From Micromonospora sp. HM5-17 (GTDB taxonomy: Bacteria > Actinomycetota > Actinomycetes > Mycobacteriales > Micromonosporaceae), in the NCBI RefSeq assembly GCF_003762835.1, contig NZ_RJWA01000015.1, positions 1 to 48,500 of the forward strand: 48,500 nucleotides of DNA. Reading direction: 5' to 3'. The position numbers were made by a program, and so were the translations under genes. The notes under the pieces were generated by a model. It was not told where the DNA came from. It ran no database searches and worked only from the letters and a program-made list of their open reading frames with translations. Shown in pieces: positions 39,677-48,208 of this stretch (position 1 is the first letter of the stretch; each line of letters begins with the position of its first letter).

Positions 39677-40392
39677 GCCGGCCACTCCCCGAACCGCAGA
39701 CGCAGCCGGAACCGCTCAGGGTCGAGCAGGCTCTCGACGTGTTCGACGAAGTCGCCGTTGGGGGCGTGGCTGAGCCGGCGGGTGTGCAGGTACGGCTTGC
39801 CCGGTACGCAGCCGAGAAGCTCGGCGTCGGCCTCGCCGACCCCGGTCAGCTCGACCCACTCCTCGCCGTACGCCGGCACCAGGCCGGCGGCGTGCAGCTC
39901 CGCGTAGAGGGAGCCGGTCAGGCCCCGGTCGGGCAGGTCGCGCAGTCGGCCGGTGGCCGGGATGCGGCTCCGTTCGATCGAGATGGCCGGGCCGTCGACG
40001 AGTGACCGGAGCCGGTCCACGGCGACGTACTCGGCCGTGGGCAGGCCGAACCGTTCCGCCAGCTCGGGCTCGTGCACCCGCTCCAGGCGGAGCACCCGTA
40101 CGGTCGTCGGCACCCCCTGCGCGGCCAGCGCCCGCGCCCAGCCGAGCCGGTCGTCGAGCGGCCGGCCGTCGAAGGTGACGAAGGAGCCCTTGCCGGAGTG
40201 GGTGGAGATCAGCCCGCGCCGGCCGAGCTCGGTGAGGGCCTGGCGGACGGTCGTCCGGCTCACCGCGAACCGCGCCGCGAGCGCGTGCTCCCCGGGCAGT
40301 CGCGCCCCGTGGGCGAACTGGCCGGCCCGGATCTGCTCGGCCAACTCGTCGGCGATCCGCTGGTGTTTCAATCGGATGACCTGTCCAGACAT
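39673..40392 (-). CDS. GntR/HutC-type regulator with UTRA domain
   Basis: A 239-residue repressor, first gene of the salvage-type operon. The winged helix is at about residues 8-75 (HQRIADELAEQIRAGQFAHG, ARFAVSRTTVRQALTELGRR, GKGSFV). It is followed by a UTRA ligand-binding domain (VRVLRLERVHEPELAERFGL, DRLRSLVDGPAISIERSRIP, LYAELHAAGL). The ligand is presumably a substrate or product of the operon. ATG 40392 lies inside a short palindrome that may be its own operator. It is divergent from the 40627 membrane gene. Confidence 0.9.
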   Translation of the reverse strand: MSGQVIRLKHQRIADELAEQIRAGQFAHGARLPGEHALAARFAVSRTTVRQALTELGRRGLISTHSGKGSFVTFDGRPLDDRLGWARALAAQGVPTTVRVLRLERVHEPELAERFGLPTAEYVAVDRLRSLVDGPAISIERSRIPATGRLRDLPDRGLTGSLYAELHAAGLVPAYGEEWVELTGVGEADAELLGCVPGKPYLHTRRLSHAPNGDFVEHVESLLDPERFRLRLRFGEWPA

Positions 40393-40398
40393 GTCTAG
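40385..40398. promoter_or_regulatory. Palindrome over the GntR start codon, possible autoregulatory site
   Basis: AGACATGTCT (40387-40396) is a perfect 10-bp palindrome, extended on each side by one mismatch and one match (CC and AG). It resembles the GT(N)AC-type operators of HutC/GntR regulators and overlaps the start codon of the GntR gene, a place where bound repressor would block its own transcript. Confidence 0.4.
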
Positions 40399-40626
40399 CA
40401 CCCTAGCCCTGAGCTGTACGTTCGACAACAGCTGGCTCGGCCGAGGGCTTCCCGGGCTCGGTCGCCGGCGACCGGGCCACGCCGGCGGGGTCGATTCGCC
40501 CGCCGGGGCCCTGCACGGCACGGATGCGACGTACCGCGGTCAGAGAGGCAGGTCGCGGTGAAAAGCGGTCCGGCCCGTCGCCGTTCCCGACTCCCACCGC
40601 GGCGGCGGGTCGCCTAGCCTTGGCCC

Positions 40627-41709
40627 GTGGCCCGCGTCGTACGCCTGCTGGGCGCCGCTTTCCTGCTCGCCGGCTGGATCGGGTTGGGCCTGGCCCTGGC
40701 GCTGGTCACGCTCGACGCGAGCAGGTACGAGGGATACCGGCCGGATCCGTCCGAGCTGATCAACGCCGCGACGCTGGTCGCCGCCGTCGCGGGGCTGCTG
40801 CTCGGGTACGTCCACGGGGTCCGTACCCGGGAACCGGGCGGCGTGCCCGGCGTGCCGCGGCGACTAGCGGTGCTGCTCGCCGTGGCGGCGGTGGTGGCCG
40901 CGCTCCACCTGCTGGCCAACGACCTCCTCTACCGGTACGTCGTCCCGCTCCCCGCGGACCTGCGCAACAACCGGACCTCCCCGGTCGGGTTGGTGGTGTC
41001 CGGCCTCGGGTTCCCCCTGCTCGCCGCGCTGCTCGGCTTCGGTGTCGGGCTGCTACGCCGCCGCGTCACCGGGTCCGCCCCGACGGACGCCGGACGGCCG
41101 GCCAGCACGTGGCGCTGGTGGGTGCTCGTCGTCGCGGTCGGTGCGGTCGGGCTGTTCACGGCGCCCGAGTTCGTCCGGGTGGGCGCCGAACTCGCCACCA
41201 CGCGGTTCGGGGGCAGCCTGGCGAGCACCGCCAGTGGGGAGCGGGCGACCGTGTGGCTGCCGTCGGGCCGGTACGCCGTCTACCGGAGCTACGGCGGCAC
41301 GATGTCCGCGGTCGCCTGCGAGCTGACCGGCCCGGACGGGCGCGCGCTGGCGCTGGCCAGGCCGGCGGTGGTCTTCACCGACAACAGCGACAGCGCCGTC
41401 ACCATGCTGCTCGGCACCTTCGACCTCGACTCGGCGGGTGAGGTGTCGCTGTCCTGTCGCGATCGTCCGGGCGACACGTTCGATATCGGGTTTCCGCCGC
41501 GGATCCGTGGCCCGCTGGAGCCGCTGGTCTATGCCCCCACGGCGGTGCTGCCCGGGATCGGGTTGCTGCCCGGGGTGGTGGCGGCCGGGGTGCTCCTCGT
41601 CCGTCGCCGCCCGCCGCGTCTCGGCGCGCCGGAGGGGCCGGGCGGCGAACCTCAGGAGATTGCTCACACCGAGCCCCCGAGCCGGGACAGCGAAGGGCGG
41701 GGTACGTAG
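40627..41709 (+). CDS. Predicted multi-pass membrane protein with an extracytoplasmic domain
   Basis: A 360-residue protein of unknown function. Helices lie at about 4-28 (VVRLLGAAFLLAGWIGLGL), 47-65 (LVAAVAGLLLGYVHG), 79-98 (LAVLLAVAAVVAALHLLAN), 122-145 (LVVSGLGFPLLAALLGFGVG) and 158-176 (WWVLVVAVGAVGLFTAPEF). An outer beta-rich domain of about 130 residues with two cysteines (AVACELTG, SLSCRDRPGD) follows, and a last helix at about 310-330. The end is polar. GTG 40627. The sequence between it and the riboswitch (41710-41746) is too short for another gene. Confidence 0.75.
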   Translation: MARVVRLLGAAFLLAGWIGLGLALALVTLDASRYEGYRPDPSELINAATLVAAVAGLLLGYVHGVRTREPGGVPGVPRRLAVLLAVAAVVAALHLLANDLLYRYVVPLPADLRNNRTSPVGLVVSGLGFPLLAALLGFGVGLLRRRVTGSAPTDAGRPASTWRWWVLVVAVGAVGLFTAPEFVRVGAELATTRFGGSLASTASGERATVWLPSGRYAVYRSYGGTMSAVACELTGPDGRALALARPAVVFTDNSDSAVTMLLGTFDLDSAGEVSLSCRDRPGDTFDIGFPPRIRGPLEPLVYAPTAVLPGIGLLPGVVAAGVLLVRRRPPRLGAPEGPGGEPQEIAHTEPPSRDSEGRGT

Positions 41710-41746
41710 ACTGGGCGAACCGTAAACTGAGCGGACAACTTCATAC

Positions 41747-41879
41747 CTCATCCAGAGGGGCTGAGGGACACGGCCCGGTGACGCCCCGGCAACCACCCGC
41801 CGTCTCGACGGCGAGTAGCGGCGCGGCAGGTGCCAATTCCGTCCCCGTCGCATCGTGCGGCGTAGGGAAAGATGAGAGG
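41747..41879 (+). promoter_or_regulatory. SAM-I (S-box) riboswitch before threonine synthase
   Basis: All S-box landmarks are present: P1 CTCATC (41747-41752) pairing with GATGAG (41871-41876), the P2 kink-turn side CAGAGGGGCTGAGGGACACG, GCCCGGTGACGCCCCGGCAACC across P2/J2-3, a variable P3 hairpin (GCCGTCTCGACGGC), GGTGCCAATTCC and the closing AGGGAAAGATGAGAG. The likely Shine-Dalgarno sequence GAGAGG (41874-41879) partly coincides with the 3' strand of P1, and the start codon follows 11 bases on, so SAM binding should hide the ribosome binding site and lower translation. No separate terminator stem is seen. Confidence 0.92.
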
Positions 41880-41890
41880 ACGGCCTCGCC

Positions 41891-43189
41891 ATGACGTCGA
41901 CCCACGACGCGACGACTACCCCCCGGACCACCCCCATCCCCCCCAACCCGGCCCGCGCCCTGGTCTGTCGTGGCTGTGGCGCCGAGTACCCGCTCGCCGC
42001 ACAACACGCCTGCTACGAGTGTTTCGGTCCGCTGGAGGTCAGCTACGACCTGGCACTGCTGGCCCGGGTCAGTCGCGCCGACATCGAGGCCGGCCCACGA
42101 AACCTCTGGCGGTACGCCGCCCTGCTGCCGGCCGGCCAGGACCCGGCGACCCGGATCACCCTCGACCCCGGCATGACCCCGCTGGTCCCGGCCGACCGGC
42201 TCGCCGCCGAGCTGGGGATCCGGGCCCCGCTCTGGATCAAGGACGACAGCGCCAACCCCACCCACTCGTTCAAGGACCGGGTCGTCTCGGTGGCCCTGAC
42301 CGCCGCCCGTGGATTCGGCTTCACCCGGTTCGCCTGCGCCTCGACCGGCAACCTGGCGAACTCGGTCGCCGCGCACGCCGCGCGGGCCGGCGTGCCGTCC
42401 ATCGTCTTCATCCCCGGTGACCTGGAGCAGGGCAAGGTGGTGACCACCGCCGTCTACGGCGGCGACGTGGTCGCGATCGACGGCTCGTACGACGACGTCA
42501 ACCGGCTCTGCAGCGAACTGGTCGAGACCGACGAGTTCGAGGACACCGCGTTCGTCAACGTCAACGTCCGGCCGTACTACGCCGAGGGGTCCAAGACCCT
42601 CGGCTACGAGGTCGTCGAGCAGCTTGGGTGGCGGATCCCGGAGCAGGTGGTGATCCCGATGGCCAGCGGCGAGCTGCTGACCAAGGTCGACAAGGCGTTC
42701 AGCGAGATGGTGGAGATCGGCCTGGTCGAGGCGCCGGTCAACGGCTGGAAGGTCTTCGGCGCCCAGTCCGCCGGGTGCAACCCGATCGTCGCCGCGCTCC
42801 ACGCCGGCACCGACGTGATCACCCCGGTTCGGCCGACCGGCATCGCCAAGTCGCTCAACATCGGCGACCCGGCCGCCGGCCAGTACGCCCTCAAGGCGGT
42901 GCGCCGGACCGGCGGCTGGATGGATGACGCCGACGACGACGAGATCCGCGAGGGGATCCGACTGCTGGCCCGGACCACCGGGATCTTCGCCGAGACAGCC
43001 GGCGGGGTCACCGTCGCGGTGCTCAAGAAGCTGGTGGCGACCGGCCGGCTCAACCCGGAGGCCGAGACCGTCGTCTACAACACCGGTGAGGGGCTGAAGA
43101 CCCTGGATGCGGTGGCAAACCAGGTCGGTCCGACGTACCGGGTGAAGCCGTCGCTGCGCGCGGTGCGCGACGCGGGGCTGCTCGGCTGA
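41891..43189 (+). CDS. thrC: Threonine synthase (PLP-dependent), riboswitch-controlled
   Basis: A 432-residue fold-type II PLP enzyme. An N-terminal zinc-ribbon-like pair (VCRGCGAEY and ACYECFGPL) precedes the catalytic domain, as in plant-like threonine synthases of actinomycetes. The PLP lysine is in NPTHSFKDRVV, followed by ASTGNLANSVAAHAARAG, and AETAGGVTVAVLKKL lies near the C-terminus. Family enzymes convert O-phosphohomoserine to threonine. Control by a SAM riboswitch is unexpected for that reaction, so the gene may be a paralog acting near methionine metabolism. ATG 41891. From memory it corresponds to SCO4293, the second threonine synthase of S. coelicolor. Confidence 0.88.
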   Translation: MTSTHDATTTPRTTPIPPNPARALVCRGCGAEYPLAAQHACYECFGPLEVSYDLALLARVSRADIEAGPRNLWRYAALLPAGQDPATRITLDPGMTPLVPADRLAAELGIRAPLWIKDDSANPTHSFKDRVVSVALTAARGFGFTRFACASTGNLANSVAAHAARAGVPSIVFIPGDLEQGKVVTTAVYGGDVVAIDGSYDDVNRLCSELVETDEFEDTAFVNVNVRPYYAEGSKTLGYEVVEQLGWRIPEQVVIPMASGELLTKVDKAFSEMVEIGLVEAPVNGWKVFGAQSAGCNPIVAALHAGTDVITPVRPTGIAKSLNIGDPAAGQYALKAVRRTGGWMDDADDDEIREGIRLLARTTGIFAETAGGVTVAVLKKLVATGRLNPEAETVVYNTGEGLKTLDAVANQVGPTYRVKPSLRAVRDAGLLG

Positions 43190-43626
43190 CTCCGCACGAG
43201 CCGTCGGCGCGCTCGCCGGGCCCCGCCCGGACCGCGCGCCGCGGTCGATCCCGCCCTCGATCCGCCGCGGTTGCGGGTTGCAGGTGCGTCCCGATCCGGG
43301 ATTGCGGCGGGTAGCTGCGGCTTTGCCGCAGGTGATGAAAACACGCCGCCGAAGGCTTGACTGCTGCAACTGCAGGACGCAAGATGCTCCGTGCGGGAGG
43401 GCGCTCCGCCGTAGACTTTCAAAGCTCTTACGACCCAACGCCGGAGGCGTTGTGCGGGCGTCCCTCCCGACCAATGTCTTCCGGCCGGTGAGGGTTATCC
43501 CGGCCGACCCGCTTCCCCCGCCGACCGGCGGCCCGCGATATCCAACGACGGTGAGCCGGTCCGGGTGACGCGTGCCGGCGGGATATTCGCTCGCGTTCCA
43601 CCAGCCCCTCCGGAATCCTTGCCCGT
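43190..43626. other. 437-bp intergenic region with hairpins, no supported gene
   Basis: I see no convincing coding frame; the open frames are short and lack family resemblance. The middle (about 43320-43470) is lower in GC than its surroundings and contains two neat hairpins: CTGCGGC-TTT-GCCGCAG (43315-43331) and AACGCC-GGA-GGCGTT (43437-43451). CTGCAACTGCAG lies at 43364-43375. The region may hold the thrC terminator, the promoter of the next gene and possibly a structured RNA. Confidence 0.45.
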
Positions 43627-44640
43627 ATGGACATCGCGGTCACCGCCCTGGACCCGGCCGACGACGCGGCTGTCGAGCGGGCGTACGAGATTCAGGCCGA
43701 GGTCTGGGCAGCCGAGCAACCCGATGTGCCGTTGTGCCGACGGCGCTTCGTCGGGGGGATCCGGCACCCGATGCCCAACACCGAGCAGCGGCAGGCACTG
43801 GCGTACCTCGATGGGACCCCGGCCGGCTTCCTGCAGCTGCGGCTGCCACAGCGGCAGAACCGAGAGAACGCCAGCATCACCCTGACGGTACGTCCGGCCT
43901 GCCGTCGTCGGGGCGTGGGCCGCGCGCTCCACGAGTACATGGTCCGGCAGCTCCGGGGGCTCGGACGCAAGCGTATTCTGGCCGAGACGGTCACCAGGGA
44001 CCCGGCCGGGGCGGCCGGCGGCGCGGGCGCCGCCTTCGCCGCCGCGATGGGCGCGCAGGCCGCGCTCACCGACATCCGCCGCCGGCTCGACCTGACCCGG
44101 CTCGACGAACCGGAGCTCGACCGCCTGCTCGCCGCGAGCCGGGGCCGCGCCGAGGGGTACTCGGTGGTCACCTGGCAGGGGCCGACCCCGGAGGAGTACC
44201 TCGCCGACGTGGCCTACCTGGACAGCCGGCTGGCCTCGGACGCGCCGCTCGGTGACATCACGTGGGATCCGCCGGCGCCGGACACCGAGCGGATCCGGGG
44301 CGAGGAGGCGGCCCTGGCCCGGTGGGGCACGCGCTGGTACAGCTGCGGCGCCCGGCACGACGCCACCGGCCGACTCGTCGCCCTGACCACGATCTCCCGG
44401 TCCGAGAGCCACGACTGGCACGCGTTCCAGCAGATCACCCTGGTCGAGCCCGGGCACCGCGGCCACCGGCTGGGCACGATCATCAAGATCGAGAACCTTC
44501 GGTACGTCATGGCGCACGAGCCCGGGCTGCGGGTCATCGACACCTACAACGCCAGGTCGAACAGCTACATGATCTCGATCAACGAGGCGATCGGGTTCCG
44601 GGCGGTCGCCGGCCTCACCAGCTGGCAGGCGACGCTGTAG
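43627..44640 (+). CDS. Tandem-GNAT acetyltransferase
   Basis: A 337-residue protein with two GNAT folds, the layout of mycothiol-synthase-like proteins. The first has the acetyl-CoA loop SITLTVRPACRRRGVGRALH (R/Q-x-x-G-x-G intact) at about residue 85. The second has QITLVEPGHRGHRLGTIIK at about residue 275 (RGHRLG) and ends in SNSYMISINEAIGFRAVAGL. Both loops look intact, which is unusual since one domain is often degenerate. The substrate is unknown; a true mycothiol synthase (MshD) has different flanking motifs. ATG 43627; no operon partner. Confidence 0.8.
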   Translation: MDIAVTALDPADDAAVERAYEIQAEVWAAEQPDVPLCRRRFVGGIRHPMPNTEQRQALAYLDGTPAGFLQLRLPQRQNRENASITLTVRPACRRRGVGRALHEYMVRQLRGLGRKRILAETVTRDPAGAAGGAGAAFAAAMGAQAALTDIRRRLDLTRLDEPELDRLLAASRGRAEGYSVVTWQGPTPEEYLADVAYLDSRLASDAPLGDITWDPPAPDTERIRGEEAALARWGTRWYSCGARHDATGRLVALTTISRSESHDWHAFQQITLVEPGHRGHRLGTIIKIENLRYVMAHEPGLRVIDTYNARSNSYMISINEAIGFRAVAGLTSWQATL

Positions 44641-44734
44641 CGCCGCCCCGGGCCAATCGTCGCTGGTCCGCGGCCGGCCGGAGACCCGGGACCGCGGGCT
44701 GGGCCGGCGGCGACGGCTGCGGCATGATGACGGG

Positions 44735-46399
44735 ATGACGGAGACCCCGCACCCGCTCTTCACCCGGCACGCCGACACCCTGGAGCGTGCGCTGACCGCC
44801 ATCGCCGACCGCGGCTACTGGTCCGCCTATCCCGAATCGCCCAGCCCTCGGGTGTACGGCGAGATTGCCGCCGCCGAGGGCGAGGCCGCCTTCCGGTCGT
44901 ACCTCGCCGGGAAGTTCCCGCTCGACCAGCCCGGCACCCTGGACTGGGTCGCCACCGAGGCGAGCCCCTTCGGGATCGACCTCGGCGTACAGTACCCGCA
45001 CGCGGACGCCGAGGCGCTGCTCGCCGCCGCCGCCACCGCGCTGCCCGGCTGGCGGGACGCCGGCCCGCAGACCCGCACGGGTGTCTGCCTGGAGATCCTC
45101 GCCCGGCTGCACGCCCACGTCTTCGAACTGGCCCACGCGGTGCACGCGACCACCGGCCAGGCCTTCGTGATGGCCTTCCAGGCCGGCGGCACGCACGCCC
45201 TGGACAGGGCGCTGGAGGCGCTCGCCTACGCGTACCGGGAGATGACCCGGCATCCCGCGACGGCGACCTGGGAGAAGCCGGCCAAGGGCGAGCCGCTGCG
45301 GATGACGAAGACGTTCCACGTGGTGCCGCGCGGGGTCGCGTTGACGATCGGCTGCAACACCTTCCCGACCTGGAACTCGTACCCCGGGCTCTTCGCGTCG
45401 CTGGTAACCGGGAACCCGGTGGTGGTGAAGCCGCACCCGCGCGCCGTGCTCCCGCTGGCGATCACCGTCCGGTACGCCCGCGAGGTGCTGGCCGAGGCGG
45501 GCTTCGACCCGAACCTGGTGCTGCTCGCCGCCGAGGCGCCCGGGGAGGGGCTTGCCTCGACCCTCGCGCTCCGGCCCGAGGTGCGGATCGTCGACTTCAC
45601 CGGCTCCCCCGAGTACGGCGACTGGCTGGAGGCGAACGCCCGGCAGGCGGTCGTCTACACCGAGAAGGCCGGGGTCAACACGGTCATCATCGACTCGACC
45701 GACGACTTCGCCGGGATGTGCCGCAACATCGGGTTTTCGCTGGTCCTCTACAGCGGACAGATGTGCACCACGCCGCAGAACATCCTCGTTCCGGCCGGCG
45801 GCATCCAGACCGACCAGGGGCACAAGAGCGTCGACGAGGTGGTGGCGGGGATCGCCGCGGCGGTCGGCAAGCTCACCGGAGACCCGGCTCGAGCGGTCGA
45901 GCTGACCGGCGCGATCGTCAACGACGGCGTCCTGGCCCGGCTCGACGAGGCCGGCGGTGTCGGCGAGGTGGTGCTGCCGTCCCGGACGGTCACACACCCG
46001 AGTTACCCCCGAGCGGTGGTCCGGACCCCGCTGATCGTGAAGCTCGACGCGGCGGCGGTGGCGACGTACGGGCGGGAGTGGTTCGGACCGATCTCGTTCG
46101 TGGTGACGACCGACTCCACCGACCACAGCCTGGCCCTGTTCCGGCGGACGGTCGGCGAACGCGGTGCCCTGACCGCCTCGGTCTACGCCACCGACGAGGC
46201 GGTGTTGGCGGCCGCCGAGACCGCCGCGATCGAGACCGGGACGCACCTGTCCTGCAATCTCACCGGCGGGGTCTTCGTCAACCAGTCGGCGGCGTTCTCC
46301 GACTTCCACGGCAGCGGCGCCAACCCGGCGGCGAACGCCGCCCTCACCGACGGTGCGTACGTCGCCAGCCGGTTCCGGGTCGTGCAGTCGCGTCGCTGA
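44735..46399 (+). CDS. paaN: Phenylacetic acid degradation protein PaaN (aldehyde dehydrogenase family)
   Basis: A 554-residue aldehyde-dehydrogenase-fold protein of the PaaN type. The N-terminal HPLFTRHADTLERALTAIAD and RGYWSAYPESPSPRVYGE are PaaN-specific. The NAD-binding region includes CNTFPTWNSYPGLFASLVTG and VVKPHPRAVLPLAI. The catalytic cysteine is in LYSGQMCTTPQNILVP, and the C-terminus has SDFHGSGANPAANAAL. PaaN-type enzymes take part in ring-opened phenylacetyl-CoA metabolism. No other paa gene lies in the window, so it is isolated from the pathway. ATG 44735. Confidence 0.9.
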   Translation: MTETPHPLFTRHADTLERALTAIADRGYWSAYPESPSPRVYGEIAAAEGEAAFRSYLAGKFPLDQPGTLDWVATEASPFGIDLGVQYPHADAEALLAAAATALPGWRDAGPQTRTGVCLEILARLHAHVFELAHAVHATTGQAFVMAFQAGGTHALDRALEALAYAYREMTRHPATATWEKPAKGEPLRMTKTFHVVPRGVALTIGCNTFPTWNSYPGLFASLVTGNPVVVKPHPRAVLPLAITVRYAREVLAEAGFDPNLVLLAAEAPGEGLASTLALRPEVRIVDFTGSPEYGDWLEANARQAVVYTEKAGVNTVIIDSTDDFAGMCRNIGFSLVLYSGQMCTTPQNILVPAGGIQTDQGHKSVDEVVAGIAAAVGKLTGDPARAVELTGAIVNDGVLARLDEAGGVGEVVLPSRTVTHPSYPRAVVRTPLIVKLDAAAVATYGREWFGPISFVVTTDSTDHSLALFRRTVGERGALTASVYATDEAVLAAAETAAIETGTHLSCNLTGGVFVNQSAAFSDFHGSGANPAANAALTDGAYVASRFRVVQSRR

Positions 46400-46412
46400 C
46401 CGGCAGTGCCCA

Positions 46413-46446
46413 GGCCGTCCGGAGCGACGCGGCGCTTCGGACGGCC
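46413..46446. terminator. Bidirectional terminator between convergent genes
   Basis: GGCCGTCCG (46413-46421) pairs perfectly with CGGACGGCC (46438-46446) around a 16-base loop that can extend the stem. It lies between the convergent paaN and GNAT genes and could serve both. Confidence 0.6.
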
Positions 46447-46487
46447 CGCCCGACGGGTACCGCCTCGGGCGGCCGGGCGGGTGCCGC

Positions 46488-47090
46488 TCAGGCGGCCCGG
46501 ACCATCTGTAGCTCCTGGAGGACCGGAATGGTCGGGTGCGGCACCCGAACCCCCGAGCTGACGAAGCCGAGCCGCTCGTACGCCCGGACCGCGCGGTCGT
46601 TGCCGACCACGACCTCGAGCATCAGCTCGGGCCGCCCGGCCGCCCGGGACCAGGCGGCGACCGCCTCGACCAGCGCGGCGAGCAGCCCGCTGCCCCGCCA
46701 GGCCGGGGTCAGGTAGACGGCGAAGACGACGGTGCGGTGGGGTTGCCCCGGGGCCGCCTGGCCGCCCGCGTGTCCGACGAACCGGCCGCCGACCTCGGCG
46801 ACGAACGCGGCGGTTCGGGAGCCGGTCGCCATGGCCGCCGTCCGGAGGGCGTATTCGGAGTGCGGCCGGGCGGCCGCGTCGGCGAGCGTCTCCAGGAAGG
46901 CCAGTGGCGAGTCGGCGAGCATTTCCAGCCGGAGCGCACGCCAGCGGGCGGTGTCCTCGGCGCGGATTCGGCGTACCGGCGGCAGCCCGGGACGCGGCGG
47001 GCCCGAGGAGAGCGGCGGGAGCAGGCCGGTGGGGCCGCCGGCGCCCGGACCGGCGGCGGTTTCCGGGGCGGAAGCCGACACGTCGGTCAT
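46488..47090 (-). CDS. GNAT N-acetyltransferase
   Basis: A 200-residue protein. The first 38 residues are proline/glycine-rich and disordered. The GNAT fold follows: RRIRAEDTARWRALRLEMLA, then AVYLTPAWRGSGLLAALVEA with the acetyl-CoA loop (RGSGLL) and MLEVVVGNDRAVRAYERLGF as motif B. The substrate is unknown. ATG 47090. It converges with paaN and is divergent from the cold-shock gene. Confidence 0.82.
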   Translation of the reverse strand: MTDVSASAPETAAGPGAGGPTGLLPPLSSGPPRPGLPPVRRIRAEDTARWRALRLEMLADSPLAFLETLADAAARPHSEYALRTAAMATGSRTAAFVAEVGGRFVGHAGGQAAPGQPHRTVVFAVYLTPAWRGSGLLAALVEAVAAWSRAAGRPELMLEVVVGNDRAVRAYERLGFVSSGVRVPHPTIPVLQELQMVRAA

Positions 47091-47388
47091 GGTCGCACGT
47101 CGCGGCCCAACGATTTTCCCGGGTTGTCGCGTCGGCGCCGGCGACGCCAGAAGGCCGATGACCTGGGCAGCGACGGGCGCCAATTGTCGATCAGAGGCTC
47201 GTGACCGTTCGGTGCCCCGTCCGCTGACCGTTTTGGACTAGTGCGCTGCTGGCCGACCTTGGTGTACGGTGCGGATTCGGCCGCTTGATTTGTTCGATCC
47301 CGCTGGGAACCAGCAGATCCGGCGGTCCCGGCAGGCGTACGTCGACGCCGGGCTTCGTCAGTCCCGGCGCGAAGTAAGGAAGTGCACC

Positions 47389-47592
47389 GTGGCGCAGGGC
47401 ACCGTGAAGTGGTTCAACAGCGAAAAGGGCTACGGCTTCATCGCGGTCGACGGCGGGCAGGACGTCTTCGTCCACTTCTCCGCGATCCAGATGGACGGCT
47501 ACAAGGCGCTTGACGACGGTCAGCGCGTCGAGTTCGAAATCGCTCAGGGGCAGAAGGGTCCGCAGGCGGAGAAGGTTCGGGTCATCGCCTGA
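47389..47592 (+). CDS. Cold-shock protein (CspA family)
   Basis: A 67-residue single cold-shock domain, full length for the family. It has both RNA-binding motifs, KGYGFI (RNP1) and DVFVHF (RNP2), within [20 protein letters not shown] and [20 protein letters not shown]. It binds single-stranded RNA and DNA and acts as an RNA chaperone. The start is GTG 47389, with AAGGAA about 9 bp upstream. A leader of nearly 300 bp separates it from the divergent GNAT gene, consistent with the long 5' untranslated regions of cold-shock genes. It precedes groEL by 0.9 kb on the same strand, as in Streptomyces (from memory). Confidence 0.95.
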   Translation: MAQGTVKWFNSEKGYGFIAVDGGQDVFVHFSAIQMDGYKALDDGQRVEFEIAQGQKGPQAEKVRVIA

Positions 47593-48173
47593 GGTCCGGC
47601 GGGTCACCAACCCCCCGTCCTCCGGCTACGTCCGAACCGTTCCGCGGTCCCACACCCCGCTTGGTCCGTCGACCCTGACCCGCGGTTCGACCCGGGTCAG
47701 GAGTCGATGAAGCACGGACGGGCCGTCCTGGTCAACCTGAATCAGGCGGTCCGCCACGTGTCACTCATCCCGCCTCGGTGCCTGACGTCCGTATTCGGGC
47801 TCTCTCGTATCCTTCGGCCGATTTCCCACGGGCTCTGGCCACGCCGATTTCGTGCGTCGGCGTACGGCGTGCGTGGCTCGCCCGTGCCGGTTTCCCGGTT
47901 CCCCGGGCTCGTTTCCTGGTTGCCGGGGCTCGCCGCCGACCGAATCCCGCCCGGCCCTCGCCCCTCCCCCCACCCCTGACGGCCCGCGGTGCCCCGCCTC
48001 GTGGCCGCCGCCCCGCCCGCCGGTTCGTTGTCCCGACGTTGTCCCGATGCCGGTCGCCCGGCGGCCGGTGACCGCCTCCGGAGGAGGGGTGATCCGGGTG
48101 GGTCGGGTCCGCCCGACCGGGGTTTTCGGGCCTCGTCAACCACCGGGAGCGGGGGCCTCGGTCGACCCGTTCG
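47593..48173. other. 580-bp intergenic region before groEL
   Basis: The open frames on both strands here have no family resemblance and no ribosome binding sites, and I do not support any of them. The sequence contains repeated GGTTCC/CCGGG/TCGTTTCC-type runs around 47880-47935, which give low-complexity translations. It presumably carries the cspA terminator and sequence upstream of the groEL promoter. Confidence 0.5.
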
Positions 48174-48200
48174 CTTGCACTCGCCTGGGTAGAGTGCTAA
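48174..48200 (+). promoter_or_regulatory. CIRCE operator 1, overlapping the putative groEL promoter
   Basis: CTTGCACTC (48174-48182), a 9-bp spacer, and GAGTGCTAA (48192-48200) form a CIRCE element, the binding site of the heat-shock repressor HrcA. A plausible promoter lies over it: TTGCAC (48175-48180), 17 bp, then TAAACA (48198-48203). Repressor bound here would block RNA polymerase directly. Confidence 0.85.
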
Positions 48201-48208
48201 ACAAGTCA

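Noticed and set aside
43278-43568. 96-residue ORF in the thrC-GNAT gap
   Set aside because: No ribosome binding site, no high-GC third positions and no resemblance to known families.
47707-47979. 90-residue plus-strand ORF after cspA
   Set aside because: Composition follows the repeated GC-rich runs; no ribosome binding site and no family features.
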